NCBI GenBank assembly: GCA_963756545.1
Contig: CAVWNY010000007.1
Coordinates: 186,001 to 250,000, forward strand
Source: DATFDN01 sp963756545
Lineage (GTDB): Bacteria > Pseudomonadota > Alphaproteobacteria > Acetobacterales > Acetobacteraceae
Direction: 5' to 3'
Length of the DNA stretch: 64,000 bases
The position numbers were made by a program, and so were the translations under genes. How positions within the stretch are numbered: position 1 is the first letter of the stretch; each line of letters starts with the position of its first letter. This document shows positions 9,009-17,955 of this stretch, piece after piece. The notes below the pieces were generated by a model. The model saw nothing but the letters and a program-made list of their open reading frames with translations. It made no database searches and was not told the DNA's origin.

Positions 9009-9926
9009 CTACACGAACCTGTCCCCTCCGAAGCGATCGGTCCGCACCGGACGCCTCTGACGAACGAGCGAGCCCCCGATCGCAGCGGCGATCGCGTCAA
9101 GCAGCAAAACCCCGAACACCAGGTAGGAGCCCGTGGAGGCACCGCTCGCGGTGGACTCCGCTGTATTCGTGGCTGTCTGGACCGCCTGGTTCTTGACCTG
9201 GGTGGCGCGCGCTTGGAGTTGATCGAAACGCTTGGTCGCGTCGGCCGGGCTGATCTTCATCTGCGCCGCCATGATCGCGACGATGCGATCCTTCGCCGCG
9301 GCGGCATTCGGGCCACCGGCGGCATAGGTCGGCAGTTCCGCGGCGATCTCCTTCTGCGCGTCCTGGGGGCTCATCGTCGCCGGATTGGTGTCGGTCGGCT
9401 GAAGATAGGCCTGGGCCTGCCCTTGCACCGTCTCCGGCGTGACCCCGGCTGTCTTCGCGACCGTCGGCGCCGCGGCCTTCACGCTCGCTCCCACCCCGGA
9501 CAGAGCGGTGCCAACGACGGAGAACGCGCCGCCCAGAAGACCGCCGAGGGTGGTGGTAAGTAGATAGACCACTACAAGCGTGGTGATCGCCCAGGTCACC
9601 AGCCCGTGCAGCAGACCGTCGAACCGCGCGCTCACGCCGGCAAGCCACGCGGCGACGAAGCCGCCGATCCCAAGGGCGATCAGAGTGCTCACGAACCACC
9701 ACACGCCGGCGCCGATGCCCAGGCTGCTGGCATTCGGCGTGCCGCCAACCGGACTGACAAATCCCAGGCCGACCGCGACACCGAGGATGCTGAGAAGAAG
9801 CTGGATCGCGACGGCGAGGAAAACCGCCGCGAAGAGCGCCGGCCAGGAAACCCTGCGGCGGATGTGGACTTCGTCGAGAAGTCGTTCCCTGTCGGCGGGA
9901 GCCGCCCCGTACGTTTCGGTGGCCAT
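9009..9926 (-). CDS. Membrane protein of unknown function (PhnA-like annotation group)
   Basis: A 305-residue protein with about four predicted membrane helices: three in the first 130 residues (starting WPALFAAVFLAVAIQLLLS) and one near the C-terminus (YLVFGVLLLDAIAAAIGG). Between them is an Ala/Gln-rich soluble stretch of about 130 residues. The IRRRVSWPALFAA opening resembles proteins that databases label PhnA-like without evidence of function. The start at 9926 follows GAGGGG at good distance. I do not assign a function. Confidence 0.65.
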   Translation of the reverse strand: MATETYGAAPADRERLLDEVHIRRRVSWPALFAAVFLAVAIQLLLSILGVAVGLGFVSPVGGTPNASSLGIGAGVWWFVSTLIALGIGGFVAAWLAGVSARFDGLLHGLVTWAITTLVVVYLLTTTLGGLLGGAFSVVGTALSGVGASVKAAAPTVAKTAGVTPETVQGQAQAYLQPTDTNPATMSPQDAQKEIAAELPTYAAGGPNAAAAKDRIVAIMAAQMKISPADATKRFDQLQARATQVKNQAVQTATNTAESTASGASTGSYLVFGVLLLDAIAAAIGGSLVRQRRPVRTDRFGGDRFV

Positions 9927-9988
9927 TGATATTTCCCCTCGTCTGTGAATCGGTGGGACCGAAACAACTCGCCCGCGCCTATGTCGCT

Positions 9989-10198
9989 TCACGAAGGCGC
10001 GAACGGATTGCGGATCATCAGCCGGCCGGCGATCACCTGGCCGTCCTGCCTATCCTCGGACAGCGAGGCGGAACAGCCTGCTTCCGGCGCGACGCGATCT
10101 TCAGGGAAACAGAGGCTGGAGCCGTGTTGCTGCGCGATGTCAAGCGCCGTCTCGTGGGTCGAGATCTTGATTGTATATCTCGCTCGTTCGTCTTTCAA
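9989..10198 (-). CDS. Small hypothetical protein (doubtful)
   Basis: A 69-codon reading frame (starting MKDERARYTIKIST, ending MIRNPFAPS) fills most of the 9927-10245 gap and points the same way as the membrane protein gene 62 bp downstream. I recognise no family and see no strong ribosome binding site. It may be a real small protein or chance. Confidence 0.3.
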   Translation of the reverse strand: MKDERARYTIKISTHETALDIAQQHGSSLCFPEDRVAPEAGCSASLSEDRQDGQVIAGRLMIRNPFAPS

Positions 10199-10245
10199 TC
10201 TCGGACCGGGTAACGTGCCGAGCCGCGACGAAAAGGACCGGAGCC

Positions 10246-11400
10246 ATGAGCGATATCGACGCGGTTTTGCGCCAGGCGGTTTCGCGGGGCGAGGTGCCGG
10301 GCGTCGTGGCGATCGCCGCCACCGCGGACGCGGTGATCTATGAGGGCGCGTTCGGCACGCGCGGGCTTGGCGATCCCGCGCCGATGGACATGGAGACGGT
10401 GTTTCGCATTGCCTCCATGACCAAGGCGGTGACGGCCGCCGCGGCGATGCAGCTTGTCGAGGCGGGAACGCTCGCGCTCGACCAACCGGCCGGCGAGGTT
10501 GTGCCGGGCCTCGCCGCGCCGAAGGTGCTGGAGGGTTTCGATGACGCCGGCCATCCCGCCCTGCGGCCTGCGCGCGGCGCCGTGACGCTCCGCAACCTGC
10601 TGACCCACAGCTCGGGCTTCGGCTACGACATCTGGAACCCTGACCTGCTCCGCTATCATCGCGAGACTGGCATCCCTACTCCCCGCACCGGCAAGCTTGC
10701 CGGTCTGGACATTCCACTGCTCTTCGATCCCGGCACGCGCTGGCAATACGGCATCGGCATCGACTGGGTGGGGCGCATGGTCGAGGCCGCCGCGGGCCAG
10801 GATCTGGAGAGCGTGTTTCGCGACCGCCTGTTCAAGCCGCTCGCGATGGGCGACACCAGCTTCCTCGTGCATCCCGACATGCTGCCGCGCCTCGCCACGG
10901 TCCACGCGCGCACACCCAAAGGCCTGGAGCCGCTCAGCCTCGACCCCAACCCCCCACGCGAGTTCTTCCCCGGCGGCGGCGGGCTGCACTCGACAGCGCG
11001 CGACTACATCCGCTTTTTGCGGATGCTGCTTGGCGGCGGTGCGCTGGACGGGGCGCGCGTGCTGCGCTCGGAGACCGTCGCGTCGATGTTCGAGAACCAC
11101 ATGGGCGAGATCGATGTCGAGCCGATGCTCTCCGCCGCGCCCGCCTCCTCCAACGATGTCGAGCTGTTTCCGGGGATGCACAAAAAGTGGGGGCTGAGCT
11201 TCCTCATCAACACCGAAGCCGTGCCGGGAGGACGCAGCGCCGGAAGCCTCGCCTGGGCGGGGCTGAACAACACCTATTACTGGCTCGACCCGACGCGGAA
11301 GGTCGCCGGGGCGATCTTCACCCAGATCCTGCCGTTCGCGGACCCGGCCGTGCTCCGTCTGCTCGATGCGTTCGAGCGCCAAGTGTATCGGGCGCTGTAG
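10246..11400 (+). CDS. Serine hydrolase, beta-lactamase/class C fold
   Basis: A 384-residue member of the serine beta-lactamase-like family, which includes esterases, D-aminopeptidases and true AmpC enzymes. The nucleophile is Ser57 in IASMTKAVTA (SxxK), the second catalytic tyrosine is probably Tyr168 in WQYGIGIDW, and the third motif lies near WAGLNNTYYW. LTHSSGFGYD is also typical. There is no signal peptide, which argues for an intracellular esterase rather than an antibiotic-resistance enzyme. The start at 10246 is preceded by AAGGA and GGAG. Confidence 0.85.
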   Translation: MSDIDAVLRQAVSRGEVPGVVAIAATADAVIYEGAFGTRGLGDPAPMDMETVFRIASMTKAVTAAAAMQLVEAGTLALDQPAGEVVPGLAAPKVLEGFDDAGHPALRPARGAVTLRNLLTHSSGFGYDIWNPDLLRYHRETGIPTPRTGKLAGLDIPLLFDPGTRWQYGIGIDWVGRMVEAAAGQDLESVFRDRLFKPLAMGDTSFLVHPDMLPRLATVHARTPKGLEPLSLDPNPPREFFPGGGGLHSTARDYIRFLRMLLGGGALDGARVLRSETVASMFENHMGEIDVEPMLSAAPASSNDVELFPGMHKKWGLSFLINTEAVPGGRSAGSLAWAGLNNTYYWLDPTRKVAGAIFTQILPFADPAVLRLLDAFERQVYRAL

Positions 11401-11438
11401 CAGGCCACCCGAGACCGCCGGGATCGTTCGCTCCTCGC

Positions 11439-12577
11439 ATGGACATGCTCCTCGACCCCTCTCCCGCCCGCCTCCTCGCTCAGGTTGGGCGATGCGTGCC
11501 CGACATGCGAAACCGTGCGGCGGAACTTGATCGGAGCGTCCGCATCCCGGAAGACGATCTCGATGCCTTGCGCGAGGCGGGGTGCCTTGCCGCGCCCGTG
11601 CCGACGCGGCTCGGCGGCCTCGGCCTCGGGATCGAGCCGGCCGGAGCGGGCATGGCGCTCGCGCTGCTGCGCCGGCTGGGCCGGGGCAATCTCTCGGTCG
11701 GGCGCATCGTCGAGGGCCATATCAACGCGCTGCGGCTCGTGATGATCTACGGCAACGAGGCGCAGCGGCGTCGGGCCGCCGGTGACGCGCTGGACGGGCA
11801 CTTGTTCGCGCTCTGGATCGCAGAGGGCGAGAAGCTGCGCCTCACGGGTGTTCCGCCCCGGCGCGTGCTTGCGGGCGTCAAAACCTTCGGCTCGGCGGTC
11901 GGCGCCGCCACGCGCGTGGTGGTGACGGCGGCCGATGAGGCCTTGCAGTCCTGGATGGTGATGATCGGCACACACGAGGCAGGCATCGCGACCGAGGCGC
12001 TGAGGCAGCCGCCCCAGGGAATGCGGTCGGCCGGGAACGGCCGGATCGCCTTCCATGACGCGCCAGTATCACCGGGCGCGCTGCTTGGGGTTCCCGGTGA
12101 TTACCTGCGCGAGCCCGAGTTCTCGGCGGGCGCCTGGCGGGCGTCCGCCGTCGCGCTCGGCGGGCTGGACGCGCTGATCGAGGAAGCCCGCGCACAGCTC
12201 GTCGCGCGTGGGCGCGATGCCGACCCGCACCAGCTCGCGCGCATGGGCCACGCCCTGATCGCGCAGGAGACAGCCTCGCTCTGGATGCGTAAGGCCGCGG
12301 CGATCGCGGACGGAGCGGCGGGCGAGCCGGCGGACCGCAACGCATACGTCAACCTGCCCGCACCGCTGTCGAGACGGCGTGCCTGGACGCGATGCGGCTG
12401 GTGCAGCGATCGCTCGGTCTCGCGGCGTTCGTGCCGCCCAACCCGATCGAGCGCCTGACCCGCGATCTCGGCACCTTCCTGCGCCAGCCGGCGCCCGACC
12501 AGGCGCTGACCGACGGTACGGCCAGCTACATGCACCGAGATCTGCCGAACGACGAGGAGGAAGGGCGTGACGGCTGA
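11439..12577 (+). pseudogene. Acyl-CoA dehydrogenase-like protein, frameshifted
   Basis: A short acyl-CoA dehydrogenase relative of about 379 residues if repaired. The first 305 residues form one frame, up to ADRNAYVNL; the C-terminal part (TAVETACLDAMRLVQRSLG, then PIERLTRDLGTFLRQPAPD) is in another. At 12356-12357 the sequence reads CTGCCCGC where CTGGCCCGC would give the continuous family pattern, so one G is missing. It overlaps the PIG-L gene start by 11 bp, so the genes are coupled. The canonical glutamate-containing EGT motif is not visible, so even the repaired protein may not be a normal dehydrogenase. Confidence 0.75.
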
Positions 12578-13301
12578 GGAGATCCGCCGCGCTTGGGGCG
12601 CGTTGCCGCTGACGCCGCTGGACGGGGTCACGGCGGGAACGCCGCTGGTGCTCGCACCCCATCCCGATGACGAAAGCCTCGGATGCGGCGGGCTGATCGC
12701 GGCCTGCGTCGCCGCTGGCATGCCGCCGCTCGTCATCACCCTGACCGACGGCACCGGCTCGCACCCGCATTCCCGGCAGTTTCCGCCAGCCGAGCTGCGC
12801 AATCTGCGCGAGGCGGAGACACGCGCCGCCGCCAGGGTTCTCGGGCTGCCGGCCGACCGGCTGGTGTTCATGCGCATGCGCGATACCAAGGCGCCTTCGG
12901 CCGGGCCGGCGTTCGAGGCGGCGGCCGACCACATCGCCGACCTGGCCGGGCGGCACGGGTGCGCCACGATCTGCACGACATGGCGCCACGACCCGCATGG
13001 CGATCATGAAGCCGCGCACCTGATCGCGGCAGCCGCGGCCGAGCGTGCCGGCGCTCGGCTGCTTGCCTACCCGGTGTGGGGCTGGATGCTGCCCGGCGAG
13101 ACGGTGCTGCCGGACACGCCGGTGCGCGGCGCACGGCTCGACATCGCGGCGTTCCTACCCGCCAAGCGCGCCGCCATCGCCGCGCACGCCTCGCAGCACG
13201 GAAGGGTGATCGGCGACGACCCAACCGGCTTCGCTTTGCCCTCGCTCATCCTTGATCGGTTCAAGCAGTCCTTTGAAGTGTTCCTGGATCCGGCGCCTTG
13301 A
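12567..13301 (+). CDS. PIG-L family deacetylase
   Basis: A 244-residue zinc-dependent N-acetyl hydrolase of the LmbE/PIG-L family, whose members deacetylate N-acetylglucosamine-containing molecules such as GlcNAc-PI, mycothiol or bacillithiol precursors. The metal motif is APHPDDESLGCGG (residues about 31-43), with the distal histidine in the HDPHGDH segment. The GTG start is supported by the strong AGGAGGAAG just before it. It overlaps the dehydrogenase-like gene upstream and the methyltransferase downstream (TTGA overlap). The substrate is unknown. Confidence 0.88.
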   Translation: MTAEEIRRAWGALPLTPLDGVTAGTPLVLAPHPDDESLGCGGLIAACVAAGMPPLVITLTDGTGSHPHSRQFPPAELRNLREAETRAAARVLGLPADRLVFMRMRDTKAPSAGPAFEAAADHIADLAGRHGCATICTTWRHDPHGDHEAAHLIAAAAAERAGARLLAYPVWGWMLPGETVLPDTPVRGARLDIAAFLPAKRAAIAAHASQHGRVIGDDPTGFALPSLILDRFKQSFEVFLDPAP

Positions 13302-14047
13302 CCTCGGTTCCGGCCGCCCATTTCGATGCGCTGTACGCGCGCGACGCCGATCCCTGGGGCTTCGAGACAAGCGCCTACGAGGCGGAGAAATACGCCGCGA
13401 CGCTCGCCGCCCTGGACCGGCCGCGCTTTTCCGCCGCTGCCGAGATCGGCTGCTCGATCGGTGTGCTGACCTTCCGGCTCGCGCCGTGCTGCGATGCGCT
13501 GGTGGGTGTCGACCAAGCCGAGGCCGCGCTGGTCCGCGCCCGCGCGCGTTGCGCCGGGCTTCCGCACGTGCGGTTCATGCGGGCGCGGGTGCCGGCGGCG
13601 TGGCCGGACGGGTCGTTCGATTTGATCGTGCTGTCGGAGGTTCTCTATTTCCTCGATGCAGGCGACATTCGCGCGATCGCGCGGCGCGTGCTCTCCACGC
13701 TGCGCCCGAGCGGCCGGGTGCTGCTGGTGAACTATGTCGGGCGGATGGAGAACCCGTTGAGCGGAGATCAGGCAGCGGAGCTGTTCATCGCCTCGTGCGT
13801 GTCCGATACGATCAGGCCAACGGCCACAATCGTCGGCTCATCGCGCCCGGCCCCTCCCCCCGACCCCCTCCCGCAAGGGGAGAGGGAGAAGCCGGGGCGC
13901 TCCTTACTCCTCTCCTCGCCTTGCGGGAGGGGTTGGGGGACGGGGCACCCCGGTACGGATCGGTCGGCTGCTAGCGCCGGTGGTCTCAGACCAATTGCGG
14001 CACGGCGCGAGGCGTTGTGGCGGCTCGATCTGCTGGCGGGCGACTGA
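13298..14047 (+). CDS. NodS-type SAM-dependent methyltransferase with palindrome-derived insert
   Basis: A class I methyltransferase of 249 residues. The first 165 residues match the NodS family: AHFDALYARDADPWGF, the SAM motif AEIGCSIGVLTFRLA, LVGVDQAEAAL, and SFDLIVLSEVLYFLDA. NodS itself N-methylates the deacetylated glucosamine of Nod factors, which fits the PIG-L neighbour. Residues about 185-216 are encoded by a palindromic repeat element and look foreign; the natural C-terminus (REALWRLDLL) resumes afterwards in the same frame. It starts at TTG overlapping the PIG-L stop. The 3' end overlaps the convergent glycosyltransferase gene by 62 bp. Confidence 0.85.
   Translation: MTSVPAAHFDALYARDADPWGFETSAYEAEKYAATLAALDRPRFSAAAEIGCSIGVLTFRLAPCCDALVGVDQAEAALVRARARCAGLPHVRFMRARVPAAWPDGSFDLIVLSEVLYFLDAGDIRAIARRVLSTLRPSGRVLLVNYVGRMENPLSGDQAAELFIASCVSDTIRPTATIVGSSRPAPPPDPLPQGEREKPGRSLLLSSPCGRGWGTGHPGTDRSAASAGGLRPIAARREALWRLDLLAGD
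13851..13945. repeat. Palindromic element inside a methyltransferase gene
   Basis: An inverted repeat with arms of about 35 bases; the core CTCCCGCAAGGGGAG is mirrored by CTTGCGGGAGGGG at the other end. It lies wholly inside the NodS-like reading frame and is translated without a stop. A second copy of the same family is at 29166-29255, inside rsmD. Confidence 0.85.
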
Positions 14048-15122
14048 GGCGCGCGCGTAGCAACGCGAGCAGGCGCCGCGCCGTCCGGGTCTCGTCCAGA
14101 ACCACGGACGCGGGCACGCCGCGTCGGCGCAGGGCCGGGCTTGTCGCCTCGATCGCCTCCCAGGCGGCACCGAAAAAGGGCTGCGCCAGACAGAAGCCGA
14201 GCCGAGCGGGCGCGATCCCCAGGCGGCGCGCGAGGCGCGGCAGGGCCGGATGGGCCGGGTTGTCCGCGCTCCATATCTGACGCAGGCCGGCGCGCAGCAG
14301 CATGCGGCGCGCCGAAATCCTCGCCGGCTCCAGCCGATCGTCCAGCATTTCGTCGAGCCGCAGCACTCGCCGGCGCATCGTGTCCGCCATGCCGCCGGAC
14401 GCACGGCCCTCGAGGCGCCCCGAGACCGTCACGCGGATCGCGGGATCGTGGCGGATGCACGCGTCGATCCGCCTCAACGACCGGAAGAACGCGCGATCCT
14501 CTGCCAGCGCGATCGCGGGCATGCCGCCGGCGGCACGGAAGGCCGCTGTGCTTACGGCGATACTGGCGCCCGAGTGTTCGTCGTGGCGCGGCCGCGGGTC
14601 CGCCGGATCGGGATCCGCGACGGCGGCGATCTCGTCCAGCGCGGCGGCGTAGGCACATTCCAGGGCATCCGCCTCCTGCAGCCGCGCCGGAATCCGGAGC
14701 GCCTCGACCGGATCGATCACCGCCTGCCCGGCAACCGCGTCCGCACCGGCGGCGATGGCAGCGAGATTGAGCGCGACCCAGTCGGGCGGCACCTGTCCGT
14801 CCGCGTCGGTCGTCATCAGCACGCCGGCGGGCGCGAGCCGCGCGGCGTGCGCCAGCGCCAGCCGGCGCGCGTGCCCCACCCCCGCCCGGCCGGCGGGAAG
14901 CCGCCGCTCGATCGCGTGCAGCCGGATGGGCAGCGTCGGTGCGAGCGCCGACACCAGCGCCAGCGTGCCGTCGTCGCAGCCGTTCAGCATGAGCACCACA
15001 TCGAACGGCGGCGCGCCGTGCTGCAACGCGAGCGCGCGCAGGCAGTCACCGATGCGCTCGACCTCGTTGCGGACGGGAATGGCGATCGCCACGCGGGGCG
15101 GCTGGCTTGCGGGACGTGGCAT
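13986..15122 (-). CDS. Family 2 glycosyltransferase
   Basis: A 378-residue GT-A fold glycosyltransferase. It begins with the nucleotide-sugar binding motif VAIAIPVRNEVERIGDCL, followed by VVLMLNGCDDGT and the metal-binding TTDADGQVPPDW, with the acceptor-side segment GGMPAIALAEDRAFF near residue 210. No membrane helices are evident, so it is probably cytosolic or peripheral. It converges with the methyltransferase and belongs, by context, to the PIG-L/methyltransferase/dehydrogenase set; a sugar-containing metabolite is the natural guess for the product. Confidence 0.88.
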   Translation of the reverse strand: MPRPASQPPRVAIAIPVRNEVERIGDCLRALALQHGAPPFDVVLMLNGCDDGTLALVSALAPTLPIRLHAIERRLPAGRAGVGHARRLALAHAARLAPAGVLMTTDADGQVPPDWVALNLAAIAAGADAVAGQAVIDPVEALRIPARLQEADALECAYAAALDEIAAVADPDPADPRPRHDEHSGASIAVSTAAFRAAGGMPAIALAEDRAFFRSLRRIDACIRHDPAIRVTVSGRLEGRASGGMADTMRRRVLRLDEMLDDRLEPARISARRMLLRAGLRQIWSADNPAHPALPRLARRLGIAPARLGFCLAQPFFGAAWEAIEATSPALRRRGVPASVVLDETRTARRLLALLRARLSRPPADRAATTPRAVPQLV

Positions 15123-15189
15123 AGGCCGGGTATGTGGCCCGGCCGGCCGTTTCGCCGCCGTGCGCGGCGATCACATCGACGCGGGCGGC

Positions 15190-15900
15190 TCAGGCGCCGA
15201 GCCGCGCCGCCATGTCCTCGATGTCGGCGGCCACCACGTCCCACTCCGCCTCGGCCTTGAAGTCGCGCGACTGGTGCGGCCCGTACTCGGACGGCCGCGG
15301 AAAGAACGCGGTCAGCAGCCCGCATCTGCGCGCCGCCGCCAGATCGCCGTTATGCGCCGCGGCCATCATCACCTGGCCCGGCGCCAGATCGAGCAACCGG
15401 CACACGCCGAGATAGGTCTCAGGGTCCGGCTTGTAGTGGCCGAACAGGTCCGCGCCGAACACCATGTCCCACGGCAAACCGACGTGCTTGGCCATGTTGG
15501 TCAGCAAGGCGACGTTGCCATTCGACAACGGACCGATGATGAAGCGCCGCTTCAGCCGCGTCAGGCCCGGCACGGAATCCGGCCACGGGTTCAGCCGGTG
15601 CCACCCGAGATTGATGTGCCGCCGGTCCCCCTCGGTCAGGCCGGCAATCCCGAATTGCGCGACCAGCCGGTCGAGCGATGCGCGGTGCAGGTCATCAAGC
15701 CGCGTCCACGGCACCTCGCCCGCTCGCACCCGGCTCATCGAGGGGTGATAAGCAGCCCGCCAGGCATCCACCAGTCCGGCCCAGTCGGCGACCACGCCAC
15801 GGGATTGGCCGAAGGCGGTCAGCTCGGCGATCAGGCTGCTCCGCCAATCGACGACGGTGCCGAAGGTGTCGAAGACGATCGCAACGGGCGGGCGCGGCAT
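15190..15900 (-). CDS. Haloacid dehalogenase type II-like HAD hydrolase
   Basis: A 236-residue HAD-superfamily hydrolase. The nucleophile is Asp10 in VFDTFGTVVDWR; further motifs are PLSNGNVALL (motif II), FGHYKPDPETYLG with the motif III lysine, and AAHNGDLAAARRCG with the acidic motif IV region. The DTFGTVVDWR opening and the cap sequence match L-2-haloacid dehalogenase type II proteins, but many such proteins have other substrates. A clear AGGAGAG precedes the ATG. Confidence 0.88.
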   Translation of the reverse strand: MPRPPVAIVFDTFGTVVDWRSSLIAELTAFGQSRGVVADWAGLVDAWRAAYHPSMSRVRAGEVPWTRLDDLHRASLDRLVAQFGIAGLTEGDRRHINLGWHRLNPWPDSVPGLTRLKRRFIIGPLSNGNVALLTNMAKHVGLPWDMVFGADLFGHYKPDPETYLGVCRLLDLAPGQVMMAAAHNGDLAAARRCGLLTAFFPRPSEYGPHQSRDFKAEAEWDVVAADIEDMAARLGA

Positions 15901-15984
15901 GGCGTCTCTCCTGTGTCAGCGTCCGAGCATGCGCCCCCGGAGGGGCGCTGGACAGGCGGGCGCCCCTGCGGCTATCGCCCCGTG

Positions 15985-16659
15985 ATGAAGCGACTGGTTC
16001 GTCATCCCGCCGCGCAGGCCATGCTGGCGCGCCTGATCGGCTACTATCTCGTCTTCGCGCTGAGGACCACGCGCTGGCGTCTAGAGGGCCAGGAGAACCT
16101 CGCCTCCGTCATGGCCGGGAAGCCGCACATGGTCGCCTTCTGGCACGAACGCCTACCGCTCATGCCGATGCTTTGGCTGATGGTGCGCCGGCTGCCCCGT
16201 TCCCGCCCGGGCCGGGTCCATGTGCTGGTCAGCCAACATCGTGACGGGCGCTTCATCGGCGCGGTGATCCGTCACTTCGACATGGAGGTGGTGCTCGGAT
16301 CGTCCTCGCGCGGGGGCGCCGAGGGCGTGCGGCGGCTGCTCAGCCTATTGCGCGACGGGGCGCTGATCGGCATCACCCCGGACGGTCCGCGCGGCCCTCC
16401 CCGGGAGGCCGCGCCGGGGGTCGCCCAATTGGCCGCCCTGTCGGGTGCCCCGGTGCTGCCCTGCGCGGCGCAGACCTCGCGGCGGTGGGTCCTGCGGAGC
16501 TGGGACGGCATGGTGATCCCTCGCCCGTTCGGGCGCGGGGTCGTCGTCTGCCGCCCGCTCATCGCCGTGGCGCGGGAGGGCTGGCGCGATGCGGTGCCGG
16601 CAATCGGCGCGGCGCTGACCGAGGCGGCGGACCAGGCGGACAGGCTCTGCGCCGCGTGA
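15985..16659 (+). CDS. Lysophospholipid acyltransferase family protein (DUF374)
   Basis: A 224-residue inner-membrane or peripheral acyltransferase. It shows the DUF374 hallmarks: VAFWHERLPLMPM with the catalytic His, SQHRDGRFIGAVI, SSSRGGAEGVRRLL and GITPDGPRGPPRE. It sits directly before waaA and lpxK, as in many alphaproteobacteria, so a role in lipid A acylation or outer-membrane lipid assembly is likely but not proven. Confidence 0.87.
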   Translation: MKRLVRHPAAQAMLARLIGYYLVFALRTTRWRLEGQENLASVMAGKPHMVAFWHERLPLMPMLWLMVRRLPRSRPGRVHVLVSQHRDGRFIGAVIRHFDMEVVLGSSSRGGAEGVRRLLSLLRDGALIGITPDGPRGPPREAAPGVAQLAALSGAPVLPCAAQTSRRWVLRSWDGMVIPRPFGRGVVVCRPLIAVAREGWRDAVPAIGAALTEAADQADRLCAA

Positions 16660-16666
16660 CCCAAAG

Positions 16667-17950
16667 GTGACAGCTTTGCCCGCGCTCTGGGCTTCAGCCG
16701 CCACGCTGGCCGCACCGGCGCTGCGTCTCGCGCTGCGCCGGCGCGCCCGCCGGGGGAAGGAGGTGCCGGCGCGTCTGGCCGAGCGGCGCGGCGTCGATGC
16801 CAGGCCGCGCCCGCCGGGCCGCCTCCTGTGGCTGCACGCGGCGAGCGTGGGAGAGAGCGTGTCGGTGCTGCCGGTGCTGACCGCGCTTAACGAGCTTGAC
16901 CCCGACCTGTCGGTGCTGCTGACAACGGGTACCGTCACCTCGGCCGCCCTGATGGCCGATCGACTGGCGGCGCCGGGACTCGCGCGGGTGACGCACCGCT
17001 TCGTGCCGTGGGACGTGCCGCGCTGGGGCGCGCGATTCCTCGACCATTGGCGCCCCGACGCGGCGGCGTTCGTGGAAAGCGAGCTGTGGCCGAATCTGCT
17101 GGCCGGCTGCCGGGCGCGCGGGATCCCGACGATGCTGGTCAATGCGCGCCTGTCACCACGCAGCTTCGCGCGCTGGGCCCGCGCGCCGGGGCTGGCGCGC
17201 GGCGTCCTGGGCTGCCTCGATCTGGTGCAGGCGCAGGGGGTGGCCGACGCCGACCGGTTTCGGGCGCTCGGCGCTTTGCACGTCACCGCTTCGGGAAACC
17301 TCAAATTCGCCGCCCCGCCGCTGCCCGCCGACCCGGCCGAGCTGGCCCGGCTGGCAACGGGGATCGCGGGCCGCCCCTGCTGGGTCGCGGCCAGCACGCA
17401 TCCCGGCGAGGAGGCGATCGTCCTCGACGCCCACCGCCGGCTCGCGCCGGCTTGGCCGAGGCTGCTGACCATCCTGGCGCCCCGCCATCCCGAGCGGGGA
17501 GCGGCGCTTGCCGCCTCGGCCGGTGGGGTCGTCGTCACGCGCCGGGCTATCGGCGAGCTGCCGCCAGCCGAGGGGGTGTGGATCGCCGACACGCTTGGCG
17601 AGTTGGGGCTGTGGTACCGGCTCGCCGGCGCCACTCTTGTGGGCCGCAGCCTGCTGGCGCCGGGTGGCGGGCAGAACCCGCTGGAGCCGGCCCGTCTCGG
17701 CTGCCCCGTCGCCGCCGGGCCGTTCATGGACAATTTCGCGGACGCGGTGCGGACGCTGGAGGCGGCGAATGCGCTGACCCGCGTGCGCGACGCGGCGGAA
17801 CTGGCGGGCTGGCTGGGCGCGATGTTCGCCGACTCCGCGCGGCGGATGGCGGCCGGGGAGGCAGGCGCGACCGCGGCGGCGGGCTATGCGCACCTGGCCG
17901 ATGCGAGCGCGGCCACGCTGCTCCGCCTGCTCGCCCGGGGGCGCGGCTGA
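16667..17950 (+). CDS. waaA: 3-deoxy-D-manno-octulosonic acid transferase
   Basis: This GT-B enzyme transfers Kdo from CMP-Kdo to lipid IVA on the cytoplasmic face of the inner membrane. The 427-residue protein has LWLHAASVGESVSVLPVL with the catalytic glutamate, TTGTVTSAALM, FVESELWPNLL, NARLSPRSF, and the C-terminal LVGRSLLAPGGGQNPLEPA donor-binding segment. The GTG at 16667 lacks its own ribosome binding site; a TTG nine bases downstream (16676) is preceded by AAAGG at good spacing and may be the true start. It lies between the acyltransferase and lpxK. Confidence 0.93.
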   Translation: MTALPALWASAATLAAPALRLALRRRARRGKEVPARLAERRGVDARPRPPGRLLWLHAASVGESVSVLPVLTALNELDPDLSVLLTTGTVTSAALMADRLAAPGLARVTHRFVPWDVPRWGARFLDHWRPDAAAFVESELWPNLLAGCRARGIPTMLVNARLSPRSFARWARAPGLARGVLGCLDLVQAQGVADADRFRALGALHVTASGNLKFAAPPLPADPAELARLATGIAGRPCWVAASTHPGEEAIVLDAHRRLAPAWPRLLTILAPRHPERGAALAASAGGVVVTRRAIGELPPAEGVWIADTLGELGLWYRLAGATLVGRSLLAPGGGQNPLEPARLGCPVAAGPFMDNFADAVRTLEAANALTRVRDAAELAGWLGAMFADSARRMAAGEAGATAAAGYAHLADASAATLLRLLARGRG

Positions 17951-17955
17951 ACGGC

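Noticed and set aside
10246..11400. Antibiotic-resistance beta-lactamase
   Set aside because: The SxxK motif is there, but no signal peptide is seen and the second and third motifs fit esterase/aminopeptidase relatives better.
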